Shown piece by piece: positions 1 to 8,391 of a stretch of 64,000 nt of DNA. The position numbers and the translations under genes were made by a program. Below the pieces are notes generated by a model. That model was not told the DNA's origin. It was given only the letters and a program-made list of their open reading frames with translations, and ran no database searches. Every line of letters begins with the position of its first letter. Position 1 is the stretch's first letter. Source of the DNA: Gaetbulibacter sp. 4G1 (GTDB taxonomy: Bacteria > Bacteroidota > Bacteroidia > Flavobacteriales > Flavobacteriaceae); assembly GCF_002741945.1 (NCBI RefSeq), contig NZ_MDVN01000008.1, positions 1 through 64,000 on the forward strand, in the 5' to 3' direction.

Positions 1-1421
1 TACAAATCATTTTCTTTATCATGAATATAAATAGGTTGATTACTATCAAAGTTTCGAATATCCGCTATTCTAATTCTAAGCGGCATGTTTTGAGCCAACT
101 TAATGGATAAAGGTATTTTTAAATTTTGGTCAAAAGGTAAGGCTTCAGCTAAATAGGTTGCATTATCGTTAGAGAAGTAAGCATCAGAAGCCAAAATATC
201 ATCAGCGTGTATTTTAGATTCTAAACCACGATCAAAACCAAATGTAGCTTTATCATGAAAGTTTTCTAATAATTGTCTTGTATAAGTATTGTTAAAATCA
301 ATATTTAATCTAAAGCGTTTATAATCACTATGGGTTGCAAAGAAATCACTCTTAGCTACTTTGCTTTTAGTATTTGATGTTTTAAAAAATTCACTATCTG
401 CATTGGTTTCTTTAACATAAGCACGATGTGCATTTTTGGCTTTAACGACGCCATTAGCGCTACCTTCAACCATAAACCCTTGCCCAATAGGTAAATAGCG
501 TTGAGGTTGTTTTCCAGAAGGGCTACCGCTACCAGCCCCATTAATATTGCCACCTAAATCATAAGTGCTAAAAGTTGCGGGTGTATAAGTTTCCATGAAG
601 GGTGAAAATTCTTCAATAGTGTAAGTGGCATAACCTCCGGAATAATCTACTAGTCGGTGAGAGTTCACATTGGGGTCTTGTTCCCAAAAATGCAGGGTTC
701 CTGTTATTGTGTTTCTATTATCTGTATCCCATATATAAGCATGGGCATCCATAGCCGAAGGATATGGATTACCAACTAGTGTATATTGGTTTGTTAATAC
801 AGCAACATCAATGGTGCCAGTGTTTGGTTTGCCTCTAAAATCGTAATTCTGATTGTCACCAGGGTTATTAGCACTGGTTCCAGCAGTTCCTTTCATAGTA
901 AACCCTTCGCCAGGGTTTATAGTTGTGTTACCTAAAACATGAATCCATTCGGAATACTCATCCGAGGCGATAAACTTCCAAATCCAATAAGGTTCAATGT
1001 TTAAAGGGCTAGCAGACCCATTGTAATTAGCAAAAATATAGGTTGCTGGTGTAGCAGTGGTAAGTCCTGTAATATCATTTAAAAGAGAAATACCAAAGGG
1101 GTTATTAACTGTACTGCTTGTTTTACTAGCTATAGGGGAGCACCAATAGTTATATTCATGAACACCAACATTACCGTTTTGGTAAACACTCAATTCGCCT
1201 ATACCAGAATTTTTTGTAGCCGCTGTTTCTGTACCAGTTCCTTGTATTAGTTGTCCTTGGTTACGCAAATATATGGTGCTGGCAGCTTCGTTAAGATTCA
1301 CATCGTTTTCAACAAAAACGATTTCATCATTTACAAATACATAAGCACTGTTTCTTACTGAAAGTTGGGCGTAAGATAGACTAGTTATTAATAATAAGGT
1401 AAAAGTAAATTTGGGGAACAT
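1..1421 (-). CDS. Large secreted surface protein, 3' part outside window (T9SS-cargo-like)
   Basis: The frame stays open from an ATG at 1421 to the left edge, giving at least 473 residues. It begins with a signal peptide of about 18 residues (MFPKFTFTLLLITSLSYAQ). The body has motifs common in large flavobacterial secreted proteins, such as NYWCSPIAS near residue 95, LVGNPYPSAMDA near 216 and PIGQGFMVEGSANG near 313. Such proteins usually end in a type IX secretion sorting domain. That end lies beyond the window, so T9SS export is inferred. No enzyme motif is seen. A TAnnTTTG-like box on the minus strand at 1452-1459 lies about 30 bases before the start, but no partner -33 box is found at the right distance. 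Confidence 0.75.
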   Translation of the reverse strand, partial: MFPKFTFTLLLITSLSYAQLSVRNSAYVFVNDEIVFVENDVNLNEAASTIYLRNQGQLIQGTGTETAATKNSGIGELSVYQNGNVGVHEYNYWCSPIASKTSSTVNNPFGISLLNDITGLTTATPATYIFANYNGSASPLNIEPYWIWKFIASDEYSEWIHVLGNTTINPGEGFTMKGTAGTSANNPGDNQNYDFRGKPNTGTIDVAVLTNQYTLVGNPYPSAMDAHAYIWDTDNRNTITGTLHFWEQDPNVNSHRLVDYSGGYATYTIEEFSPFMETYTPATFSTYDLGGNINGAGSGSPSGKQPQRYLPIGQGFMVEGSANGVVKAKNAHRAYVKETNADSEFFKTSNTKSKVAKSDFFATHSDYKRFRLNIDFNNTYTRQLLENFHDKATFGFDRGLESKIHADDILASDAYFSNDNATYLAEALPFDQNLKIPLSIKLAQNMPLRIRIADIRNFDSNQPIYIHDKENDL

Positions 1422-1603
1422 AATAAATATATTAATATATCTAACTAGTAACAAATATATGTTTTTTCATTCAAATATTAATTAAATCGATTAAAAATGT
1501 AATTCAACGACTTCAAGTAATGGTAACTAATAAAGAAATTTTTGGCTATGGGTTTAATTTTTTTTTAGCTTAATTTGTCAGATAATTTTAAGTGATTTTT
1601 TAA

Positions 1604-1798
1604 ATGAAATATTTTAATTATATATTGATAGTTATAGGAGCTATTGTTGCATTATATTCTAAAGCTGGTACCGAGCAAAATCAATATGTTTTAATAGGAG
1701 GTATTGTTGTGTTAATGATTGGTATTTATAGAATTTCTAGAAATATTCCTAGTAAAAATGACGAAGATAATACGCAAGACACTAGTGAAGAAGAGTAA
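1604..1798 (+). CDS. Small two-helix membrane protein
   Basis: A 64-residue protein. Two hydrophobic segments (about residues 3-20 and 27-44) are joined by a short polar turn, followed by a basic stretch and an acidic tail (DEDNTQDTSEEE). It ends two bases before the Smr-domain gene, so the two are almost certainly co-transcribed. No family is recognised. The strongly acidic tail following a basic stretch suggests a cytoplasmic C-terminus, which is inference. Confidence 0.7.
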   Translation: MKYFNYILIVIGAIVALYSKAGTEQNQYVLIGGIVVLMIGIYRISRNIPSKNDEDNTQDTSEEE

Positions 1799-1800
1799 TT

Positions 1801-2367
1801 ATGGTTTTTAAGTTGGGAGATGCAGTATTAGTTTTGGACGAAGATTTATCTGGTACTGTTAAAAAGATAAATGGAAATTTAGTTTCAATTGAAACTGAAG
1901 ATGGTTTTTTGCTAGATTTTAAAACGGATGAATTAATTAAAAGCAAGTCTGATAAAACGATTAAGAATGAATTGTTTACTCATTCGAGTGTTAATAGTGT
2001 TATTTCTGAAAAAGAGCAGCCTAAAAAAAGAACAGCAAAGAAAACAAAATCAAAAGAACGTTACGAACCTACTTTAGAGGTTGATTTACACATTAATCAA
2101 TTAGTGAAATCCTCAAAGGGGATGACAAACCACGATATGCTTACATTACAACTTGATACAGCTAGAAGGCAATTAGATTTTGCAATCAAAAAACGAATTC
2201 AAAAAATTGTTTTTATTCACGGTGTTGGAGAAGGTATTTTGAAAATGGAGTTAGATTATCTTTTTGGGCGCTATAATAATGTAAAATTCTATGATGCCAA
2301 TTATCAAAAATACGGGCTAGGGGCAACCGAAGTTTATATTTATCAAAATGTAGTTCCTATTAATTAA
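1801..2367 (+). CDS. Smr-domain protein (MutS2-like C-terminal domain, stand-alone)
   Basis: 188 residues. The N-terminal part (about 1-45) looks like a small beta domain (GDAVLVLDEDLSGTVKKI). A basic linker rich in Lys follows (about 70-88), then a Smr domain from about residue 92 to the end. The domain shows the DLH motif (LEVDLHI) and the HGxGxGxL signature (IHGVGEGIL, His140). Smr domains bind or nick nucleic acid and occur in MutS2 and in stand-alone proteins; the exact substrate here is unknown. The stop codon overlaps the end of the convergent lipoprotein gene by eight bases, so the two transcripts overlap at their 3' ends. Confidence 0.88.
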   Translation: MVFKLGDAVLVLDEDLSGTVKKINGNLVSIETEDGFLLDFKTDELIKSKSDKTIKNELFTHSSVNSVISEKEQPKKRTAKKTKSKERYEPTLEVDLHINQLVKSSKGMTNHDMLTLQLDTARRQLDFAIKKRIQKIVFIHGVGEGILKMELDYLFGRYNNVKFYDANYQKYGLGATEVYIYQNVVPIN

Positions 2368-3277
2368 ATGCTGGGGTTACAGTTCTTGTACCTGTAGTTT
2401 TACTATCAGAAAGTTTTCCAAAGTCAAGCATATCTTGCGATAAAATTTCTATATCAATTCCCGTAAGAGTTAAAGTAACTAGGTAAGTTTTGCTTATTGT
2501 GTGTGCTCGATATGCTGTAGCGGTAACCGAAGTAGCGACATCTTTATTTAAGTAATCAGGGCCAACATCACTATTTGTAATATCGTTTGTTGGGTTTTGG
2601 TCCTGAGAATCGTTTTCTTCATCTCTCGTATCTATACCATCTCCATCATCATCCTTTTCTAAATAGTCTGGAGTTCCATTACCATCGGTATCTTGAGCAT
2701 CACTTAAGTTGCCATCACCATTTGGGTCTGGGTTTTCATCTTTAGTTAAAACATTGTCACCATCATCATCTGCATCTAAATAATCAGGCAAACCATCTCC
2801 GTCAGTATCTGTTGGATTGGTGGCAGGATTGTTATCGCCATCCAAATTTTCATCTTCTAATTCAGCAGGAATACCATCATTATCATCTTCGGTTAAAGTT
2901 GTACTAATTTCTGCTTGACAACTACTACTATAGTCATTTATAATGTTTATATCTGAAGGCGGAATATCATTACAAAATAAATTTGTAGGTAATTGTGAGT
3001 TACTATAAGTTCTATAATTTAATGTTCCAGATTTTGTTACAGAAAATGTATTATCATCTCCTACAGCTAAAAACTCATCTATGGTATAATTACTGATAAT
3101 TACAGAGAGTGATTCAGAAGGGTCATTTTTAGTATTATATATCACTAAGTCTTGAACTCCTTCACAAGCACTAAATTCATTATCAAAGTCTAATTCAACA
3201 TTTATAATATCACCATCACTACAAGAAATAAGGAAAGTAAAACTAAAAGCTAATAAACAAAAAAATAATTTACGCAT
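2360..3277 (-). CDS. Lipoprotein with Asp-rich calcium-binding repeats
   Basis: 305 residues with an SPII signal ending in LISC (Cys19). The middle (about residues 130-245) holds a run of DxDGDG-type loops, for example DTDGDGLPDYLDADDDGD, like thrombospondin type-3 repeats that coordinate Ca2+. The flanks have no recognisable domain. It is probably an anchored periplasmic or surface protein, stabilised by calcium; the binding partner is unknown. The gene is single and convergent with the Smr gene. A minus-strand TAnnTTTG box lies at 3295-3302, about 18 bases before the start, without a clear -33 element. Confidence 0.85.
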   Translation of the reverse strand: MRKLFFCLLAFSFTFLISCSDGDIINVELDFDNEFSACEGVQDLVIYNTKNDPSESLSVIISNYTIDEFLAVGDDNTFSVTKSGTLNYRTYSNSQLPTNLFCNDIPPSDINIINDYSSSCQAEISTTLTEDDNDGIPAELEDENLDGDNNPATNPTDTDGDGLPDYLDADDDGDNVLTKDENPDPNGDGNLSDAQDTDGNGTPDYLEKDDDGDGIDTRDEENDSQDQNPTNDITNSDVGPDYLNKDVATSVTATAYRAHTISKTYLVTLTLTGIDIEILSQDMLDFGKLSDSKTTGTRTVTPAFN

Positions 3278-3407
3278 GTGTTTGGGTTTTAAGGCAAAAA
3301 TATAGAATTGTTATTTATAACGTATCATATTGATAATAATTTTATTTCAAGTATTTTTGAAGCCTCAAACTGCATATTTAAGCTATTAGTTAATAAATTT
3401 GGATTTT

Positions 3408-4562
3408 ATGAAGACTGTCTATTTCGATAATGCTGCAACTACACAAATTCGTAGTGAAGTAATTAATAAAATGACTGAAGTTATGAGAAATGACTATGGA
3501 AATGCTTCATCTTCACATAGTTTTGGAAGATCATCTAAATCATTAATCGAAAATTCAAGAAAAGCAATTGCAAGTTATTTGAATGTATCTGCTGGAGAGA
3601 TTGTGTTTACTTCTGGAGGAACAGAAGCCGATAATTTAGTTTTGCAAAGTGTAGTAAAAGATTTAAAAGTTAAACATATTATTACTTCTAAAATAGAGCA
3701 CCATGCTATTTTGCATACTATTGAACAACTTGAAAAAGAGTATGATTTAACTATTAGTTATGTAAATGTTGATAAAACTGGAACAGTAGATTATGCACAT
3801 TTAGAAGAATTACTTGATACCTCAAAAAAAACACTGGTTAGTTTAATGCACATTAATAATGAAATTGGAAATATTTTAGATATTAAAAGAGTAGCTGGTT
3901 TGTGCAAAGATAAAGACGCATTATTTCATAGTGACACAGTACAATCTGTAGGGCATTATGCATTGGATTTACAGGAAGTTCAATTAGATTTTTTGGCAGT
4001 TGCTGCACATAAATTCCATGGGCCAAAAGGTGTAGGTTTTGCTTTCATTAGGAAAAACTCTGGTCTAAAGCCTTTAATATTTGGAGGAGAGCAGGAAAGA
4101 GGCCTTAGGGCTGGAACCGAAAGTGTGCATAATATAGTTGGGATTGAAGAAGCTTTAAAATACGCCTATGATAATTTAGATAAGGAGTCTGCATATGTAA
4201 GGTCGCTAAAGCAATATTTTATTGAACAGTTAAAATTAAAAATTCCATTGGTAAAGTTTAATGGCAACTCTGGAGATATGGATAAAGGAACTTATACTTT
4301 GGTAAATGTATGTTTGCCAGTATCTCCAGAAAAAGCAAGTATGTTGTTATTTCAATTAGATTTAAAAGGAATTGCCTGCTCTAAGGGTAGTGCTTGCCAA
4401 AGTGGAAGCTCAAAAGGGTCTCATGTTTTAGCCGAAATTTTAAGTGATGAAGATATAGACAAACCTTCCATTCGCTTTTCTTTTAGCATCTATAATACAA
4501 AAGATGAAGTAGATTATGTTATTAATGTTTTAAATGAATTAATTACTTCTTCTTTAAATTAA
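3408..4562 (+). CDS. Cysteine desulfurase (NifS/IscS class, PLP-dependent)
   Basis: 384 residues of aminotransferase class V fold. It removes sulfur from cysteine for Fe-S cluster or thio-cofactor assembly, in the cytosol. Landmarks are YFDNAATT at the N-terminus, HHAILHT, the PLP lysine in AAHKFHGPKGVG (Lys202) and the sulfur-carrying Cys330 in KGSACQSGS. A TTG three codons upstream (3399) is in frame, but the ATG at 3408 puts the conserved start VYFDNAATT at the usual distance and is preferred. There is no neighbouring iscU or suf gene, so it may serve as a general sulfur donor. The family call is firm; the subgroup is not. Confidence 0.93.
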   Translation: MKTVYFDNAATTQIRSEVINKMTEVMRNDYGNASSSHSFGRSSKSLIENSRKAIASYLNVSAGEIVFTSGGTEADNLVLQSVVKDLKVKHIITSKIEHHAILHTIEQLEKEYDLTISYVNVDKTGTVDYAHLEELLDTSKKTLVSLMHINNEIGNILDIKRVAGLCKDKDALFHSDTVQSVGHYALDLQEVQLDFLAVAAHKFHGPKGVGFAFIRKNSGLKPLIFGGEQERGLRAGTESVHNIVGIEEALKYAYDNLDKESAYVRSLKQYFIEQLKLKIPLVKFNGNSGDMDKGTYTLVNVCLPVSPEKASMLLFQLDLKGIACSKGSACQSGSSKGSHVLAEILSDEDIDKPSIRFSFSIYNTKDEVDYVINVLNELITSSLN

Positions 4563-4635
4563 ATAATAGTTTCACTAAAAAAGTGGCTAGACAAATAAAT
4601 TAAGAAGGAAAATACTGTGTTTTTTATCGGAAAAA

Positions 4636-4666
4636 TTTGTTTTTTATTGAGTTTTTATTAAATTTG
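4636..4666 (+). promoter_or_regulatory. Bacteroidota sigma-A promoter of the fibre-like protein gene
   Basis: TTTG at 4636-4639, 19 bases, then TAAATTTG at 4659-4666. This matches the known Bacteroidota consensus (TTTG, N19, TAnnTTTG) exactly. Transcription would begin near 4673, leaving about 33 bases before the ATG at 4706. Confidence 0.8.
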
Positions 4667-4705
4667 ATAATAATAAAAGTCTCTCACAATAAAACCCAAA
4701 TTATT

Positions 4706-6148
4706 ATGAGATATATAAAAACCTCTTCCTTTTTTTATTTAAAAGCCACTTTTTTATTTGTATTAATATTTGTTTTACCAGCTAACGTTTTTTCACAGGT
4801 TGGCATTGGTACAACATCTCCTAATGCATCATCAATTTTAGATATATCATCTACAACACAAGGGCTTTTAGCTCCAAGAATGACTACTACGCAGCGTTTA
4901 GCAATTTCAACTCCAGCCGAAGGACTATTGGTTTTCGATATAAATTTAGATGCTTTCTATTACTATGATGTTGATAGTGTTGAATGGAAAAAAATGATTA
5001 CAAGCACTAATTATAGAGATAATTATGTATTAGTAAAAAGTGAAGCAGATTTTCCTGCTGCATCTGGTGGTATTATAACTTTAGATGAAAATGTATTATA
5101 CGAGATTAACGGTAATATTACAATGACTAACTCTATTGATCTTAATAATGCTACTATTATTGGTCATGATATTGGTGAGGACATACTTACTATGGCTACT
5201 GGAACATTATTTGTCGGCAATAAAGGAGGAGAATTAAAAAACATAACATTAACAGCTTCTGGTGGTTCTGTTTTTAATTTAGATAATTCAGCTCAAGATC
5301 AAGAATTAATTGTTATTACTATTAATATTTCTAATTCGGCAAGCTTAGGAACAATTAAAGGATATCATTTAGTGTCTTTCTCAAATTGTGAATATAAAGG
5401 TAATGTTACAGGAATTACTTTTGATAGTATTAAGGACTTGGTACTGCTTAATCAAGAATGGTTGAACAGTAATAGTGGCATTTATGAAACTTTTACAGGA
5501 ACATTTGACATTGTAGAAAAAGAAAGCGGTTTTTCTGATGTTGCAATTGGTGTAACAGCTATAGATGTTAGCTCAAACCCAATTCTAAATAGAGGAGAAA
5601 TGTTAGGTGTTGTTTTTTCAGGTTCTGGTACATATGTTAACAAATATACAACTGTAGCCAGTCCATTTAGTTTTAGTAATGAGTGGGAGATAGACTGTGC
5701 TGCGATACCAGTTGAGTCTGATATTGTTGCAGCTGGTTATTACCATATGACAGGAAATGCTACGGTTACACCGTTGACAACAAGTAATGTTCCTGTTAAA
5801 ATTTTAGGGACAACTATAGCAGATAATTTGTTTAGGACAACATCGACAAGCAATAATTTAACATATGTTGGACACAAAGTTAGAGAGTTTGAAATTATAT
5901 GTACAGGAACCTTAAATCATACAGTCAATAATGCAAGAAAATATGAATTTCATGTGTTTAAAAACGGTGTCGTAGTTCCTGCAATTTCTGCCGAACGAAG
6001 ATTTTCTAAAAATGATTTAGGAAACTTTGCTATAGCTGGTGTTTTAACTTTAGAACCTAACGATTATATAGAAGTATGCGTATCTATTAACAATGTTTCT
6101 GGGGTTTCAGACTGTTTAGTAGAGCGTTTAAGTGTTCTTTTAAAATAA
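4706..6148 (+). CDS. Secreted protein with tail-fibre-like N-terminal segment
   Basis: 480 residues with a signal peptide of about 31 residues ending at VFSQ. Directly after it comes VGIGTTSPNASSILDISS followed by GLLAPRMTTTQR, a segment frequent in Bacteroidota surface proteins that resemble phage tail-fibre heads. The middle (about 110-270) is rich in short hydrophobic beta strands and Asn/Thr/Gly, consistent with a beta-helix. The last 110 residues look like a compact beta-sandwich, perhaps a trimerising head. No enzymatic motif is seen. A TTG at 4637 is in frame upstream but is part of the -33 promoter box, so the ATG at 4706 is the start. The gene stands alone. Confidence 0.8.
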   Translation: MRYIKTSSFFYLKATFLFVLIFVLPANVFSQVGIGTTSPNASSILDISSTTQGLLAPRMTTTQRLAISTPAEGLLVFDINLDAFYYYDVDSVEWKKMITSTNYRDNYVLVKSEADFPAASGGIITLDENVLYEINGNITMTNSIDLNNATIIGHDIGEDILTMATGTLFVGNKGGELKNITLTASGGSVFNLDNSAQDQELIVITINISNSASLGTIKGYHLVSFSNCEYKGNVTGITFDSIKDLVLLNQEWLNSNSGIYETFTGTFDIVEKESGFSDVAIGVTAIDVSSNPILNRGEMLGVVFSGSGTYVNKYTTVASPFSFSNEWEIDCAAIPVESDIVAAGYYHMTGNATVTPLTTSNVPVKILGTTIADNLFRTTSTSNNLTYVGHKVREFEIICTGTLNHTVNNARKYEFHVFKNGVVVPAISAERRFSKNDLGNFAIAGVLTLEPNDYIEVCVSINNVSGVSDCLVERLSVLLK

Positions 6149-6264
6149 TGATTTTAGTTCATAGAAAAATATTAATTATTTATGGATTTTACCAAGCGGA
6201 TAAAAAAGTACTTTTAATGTATTAAATTTTTATATATGTTACAAAGTAATAGCTCTACTGTTAA

Positions 6265-7848
6265 TTAATCAGCAGTCAATTTACTTTGCCACCAGTCAGT
6301 ATTTGGTTCAAAATCTTTGGATAAATATTTTAGTCTGTCTTGTTCCAGTTTAGGCATAAACTCATTCTTTAGATAATTTTGTCGTTGCTTTGCTAATGCT
6401 TCATCATAATCCAAATCTTTCGATGGCATATTAGCACCAACTTTTAGTAGCCAAGAATTGAGTTTGTTGCTAAGTTGTTCCGTTAATTTTAAATGCTCTG
6501 AAGCAACATTAACTTGCTCATTAATGTCTAGAGATAGATTATACAATTCATTTCTACCGTCCTCCCAATAATGTATTAGTTTCCAGCTGTCTTCTTGAAT
6601 AATAGACGAAGGTTCACCGCCTTGATTACCGTAATGTGGGTAATGCCAAAATAAAGCTCGCTTTGCTAAAGTTTTTCCTTCTAAAAGTGGTTTTAAACTA
6701 ACCCCATCGATATGCTGATTTGGTAGATTATCTGCATTAATTAAGTCTAGAATAGTTGGGTAAAAATCAGTGCCAACTACCGGATAATCTGTACTAGCGC
6801 CATTAGATTTATACCATGGTACGTTAATAAAAAATGGCTCTCTAATACCTCCTTCCCATTGATACCCCTTGCCTCCTCTTAATGGTAAATTGGATGTAGA
6901 GTAATTATCGCCAGATGCAACACCGCCATTATCGGATGTAAATATTACTATCGTATTTTTATCTAAGCCTAATTCTTTTAATGTATTTAAAACATGTCCA
7001 ACTGCATCGTCCATAGCTTCAACTAAACCACCGTAAATGGGATTGTCTTGCACTTGTCTTATTGGTAAAACACGTTCCATTTTATAGCCTTTGTCTTTAA
7101 TACCTTGTTTTTCTGCTTTTATTCTATATTTCTCCCATTTGTTCTGAGTTGTTTGAATAGGACCATGAACCGCATAAAATGACATGAATGCAAAAAAGCT
7201 TGTATCCTTATGCTTTTTTATAAACTTAGAAGTCTCTTTGGCAAGGCGCATAGATAAGTTTTCGCCTTGTGTTGTGTTTTCTAAAGAAGGATTTTTCCAA
7301 GGTGAAAAATATCCACCAATAGGACTGCCTTTATCCCAGCCACCTTTATTAATATCAAAGCCATGATCTTCAGGGTATGACCCCTGCTTCCCTAAATGCC
7401 ATTTTCCAGCAAAAAAAGTTTTGTATCCAGATGCTTTCATAGCCTCGGCAATAGTAATATCGTTCTTTGGTAAACTGTGTACATAATCGGCTGGAAGTAA
7501 TTTGTCATGTCTATTATGATCACGCCATGCTTTGCCATGTTTTGCACCAATCCAATCTGTTATGCCGTGTCTAGCTGTAAATTTGCCAGTCATAATACTT
7601 GCTCGCGAAGGGCTACAAACACGACTAGCAGCATAACCTTTATTAAAAATCATACCTTCATTAGCAATTTTATCAATGTTTGGAGTTTCATAAAAAGTAC
7701 TTCCTGTACAGCTTAAATCTTTATAACCTAAATCATCAACTAAAATGAAAAGAACATTAGGTTTTTTTTCCTTTTTTACATTGATGTTTTCATTCTTACA
7801 TGAGCTTAGAATTAGAATGATAAGTAATGATGCGAATATTCTTTCCAT
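6265..7848 (-). CDS. Arylsulfatase-type sulfatase, lipoprotein
   Basis: 527 residues of the alkaline-phosphatase-superfamily sulfatases, which hydrolyse sulfate esters, often on marine polysaccharides. The SPII signal ends at LSSC (Cys17). The metal-binding start is NVLFILVDDLGY, and the formylglycine site is CSPSR with Cys78, which must be modified by a formylglycine-generating enzyme. Further motifs are FFAGKWHLGKQG and FTSDNGG. The gene is last in a minus-strand operon, two bases after the PH-domain gene. No maturation enzyme is present in the window. The substrate cannot be read from sequence. Confidence 0.92.
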   Translation of the reverse strand: MERIFASLLIILILSSCKNENINVKKEKKPNVLFILVDDLGYKDLSCTGSTFYETPNIDKIANEGMIFNKGYAASRVCSPSRASIMTGKFTARHGITDWIGAKHGKAWRDHNRHDKLLPADYVHSLPKNDITIAEAMKASGYKTFFAGKWHLGKQGSYPEDHGFDINKGGWDKGSPIGGYFSPWKNPSLENTTQGENLSMRLAKETSKFIKKHKDTSFFAFMSFYAVHGPIQTTQNKWEKYRIKAEKQGIKDKGYKMERVLPIRQVQDNPIYGGLVEAMDDAVGHVLNTLKELGLDKNTIVIFTSDNGGVASGDNYSTSNLPLRGGKGYQWEGGIREPFFINVPWYKSNGASTDYPVVGTDFYPTILDLINADNLPNQHIDGVSLKPLLEGKTLAKRALFWHYPHYGNQGGEPSSIIQEDSWKLIHYWEDGRNELYNLSLDINEQVNVASEHLKLTEQLSNKLNSWLLKVGANMPSKDLDYDEALAKQRQNYLKNEFMPKLEQDRLKYLSKDFEPNTDWWQSKLTAD

Positions 7849-7850
7849 GA

Positions 7851-8381
7851 TTACTTGTTTTTAATCTCATTCAGTAAATCTCTAATTTCTTCAAGTAAGA
7901 CATTAGTCTTTTCACTTGAAGAAGTAATTTGCGAGTTATCTTTTGGATTAGACTGAATAATTTCGCGTTGCTTTAAAACTAATTCTTTAAACTCTGAAGA
8001 GTTAAGAATACCCACAAGCTTCATGTCACTTCCTTTAGGATTACTTTGACCAGCAGTCTCAATTTTAAGAATACGCAAATCAAGTGCTTTAAGTAAAGGG
8101 TTTTCAATAAACGTTAGGTCTTGAATGTTTTCTAGGGGAATAGTTTTTTCAACTTTAAATAGTACCCCTTTTTTAAATTCTAAATGCCTATTTGTTAATT
8201 GGCATTTTAAGTTTTCGTAAAACCTTTTGCTTATATATTGGCCTAAGCCTAAAAACCAAATTATTAAAATAGGAATACCAACTATAGAAATTAATAAGAA
8301 AAAGGAAACTACTAAAAGGATATAAGTTTTAATTTTAGGGTTAAACTCAGCCTTTTTAATGATGTTTGAATCTGTTGTCAT
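7851..8381 (-). CDS. Membrane protein with bacterial PH domain (YdbS/DUF304-like)
   Basis: 176 residues. A hydrophobic segment with a Gly/Pro break (about 20-48) probably forms a helical hairpin. It is followed by a bacterial PH-like domain (about 55-130: RFYENLKCQLTNRHLEFKKG, then IPLENIQDLTF), the pattern of the bPH_2 family. The C-terminus (about 145-176) is charged and predicted helical. It lies 10 bases after the TonB-receptor gene and 2 before the sulfatase, so it is translated in the same operon. No biochemical role is established for this family. Confidence 0.82.
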   Translation of the reverse strand: MTTDSNIIKKAEFNPKIKTYILLVVSFFLLISIVGIPILIIWFLGLGQYISKRFYENLKCQLTNRHLEFKKGVLFKVEKTIPLENIQDLTFIENPLLKALDLRILKIETAGQSNPKGSDMKLVGILNSSEFKELVLKQREIIQSNPKDNSQITSSSEKTNVLLEEIRDLLNEIKNK

Positions 8382-8391
8382 TTTAATAGAA

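Noticed and set aside
3394-3401. TAAATTTG just before the cysteine desulfurase ATG as a promoter for a leaderless transcript
   Set aside because: There is no TTG at 17-23 bases upstream, and the transcript would begin at the start codon itself. Kept only as a chance match.
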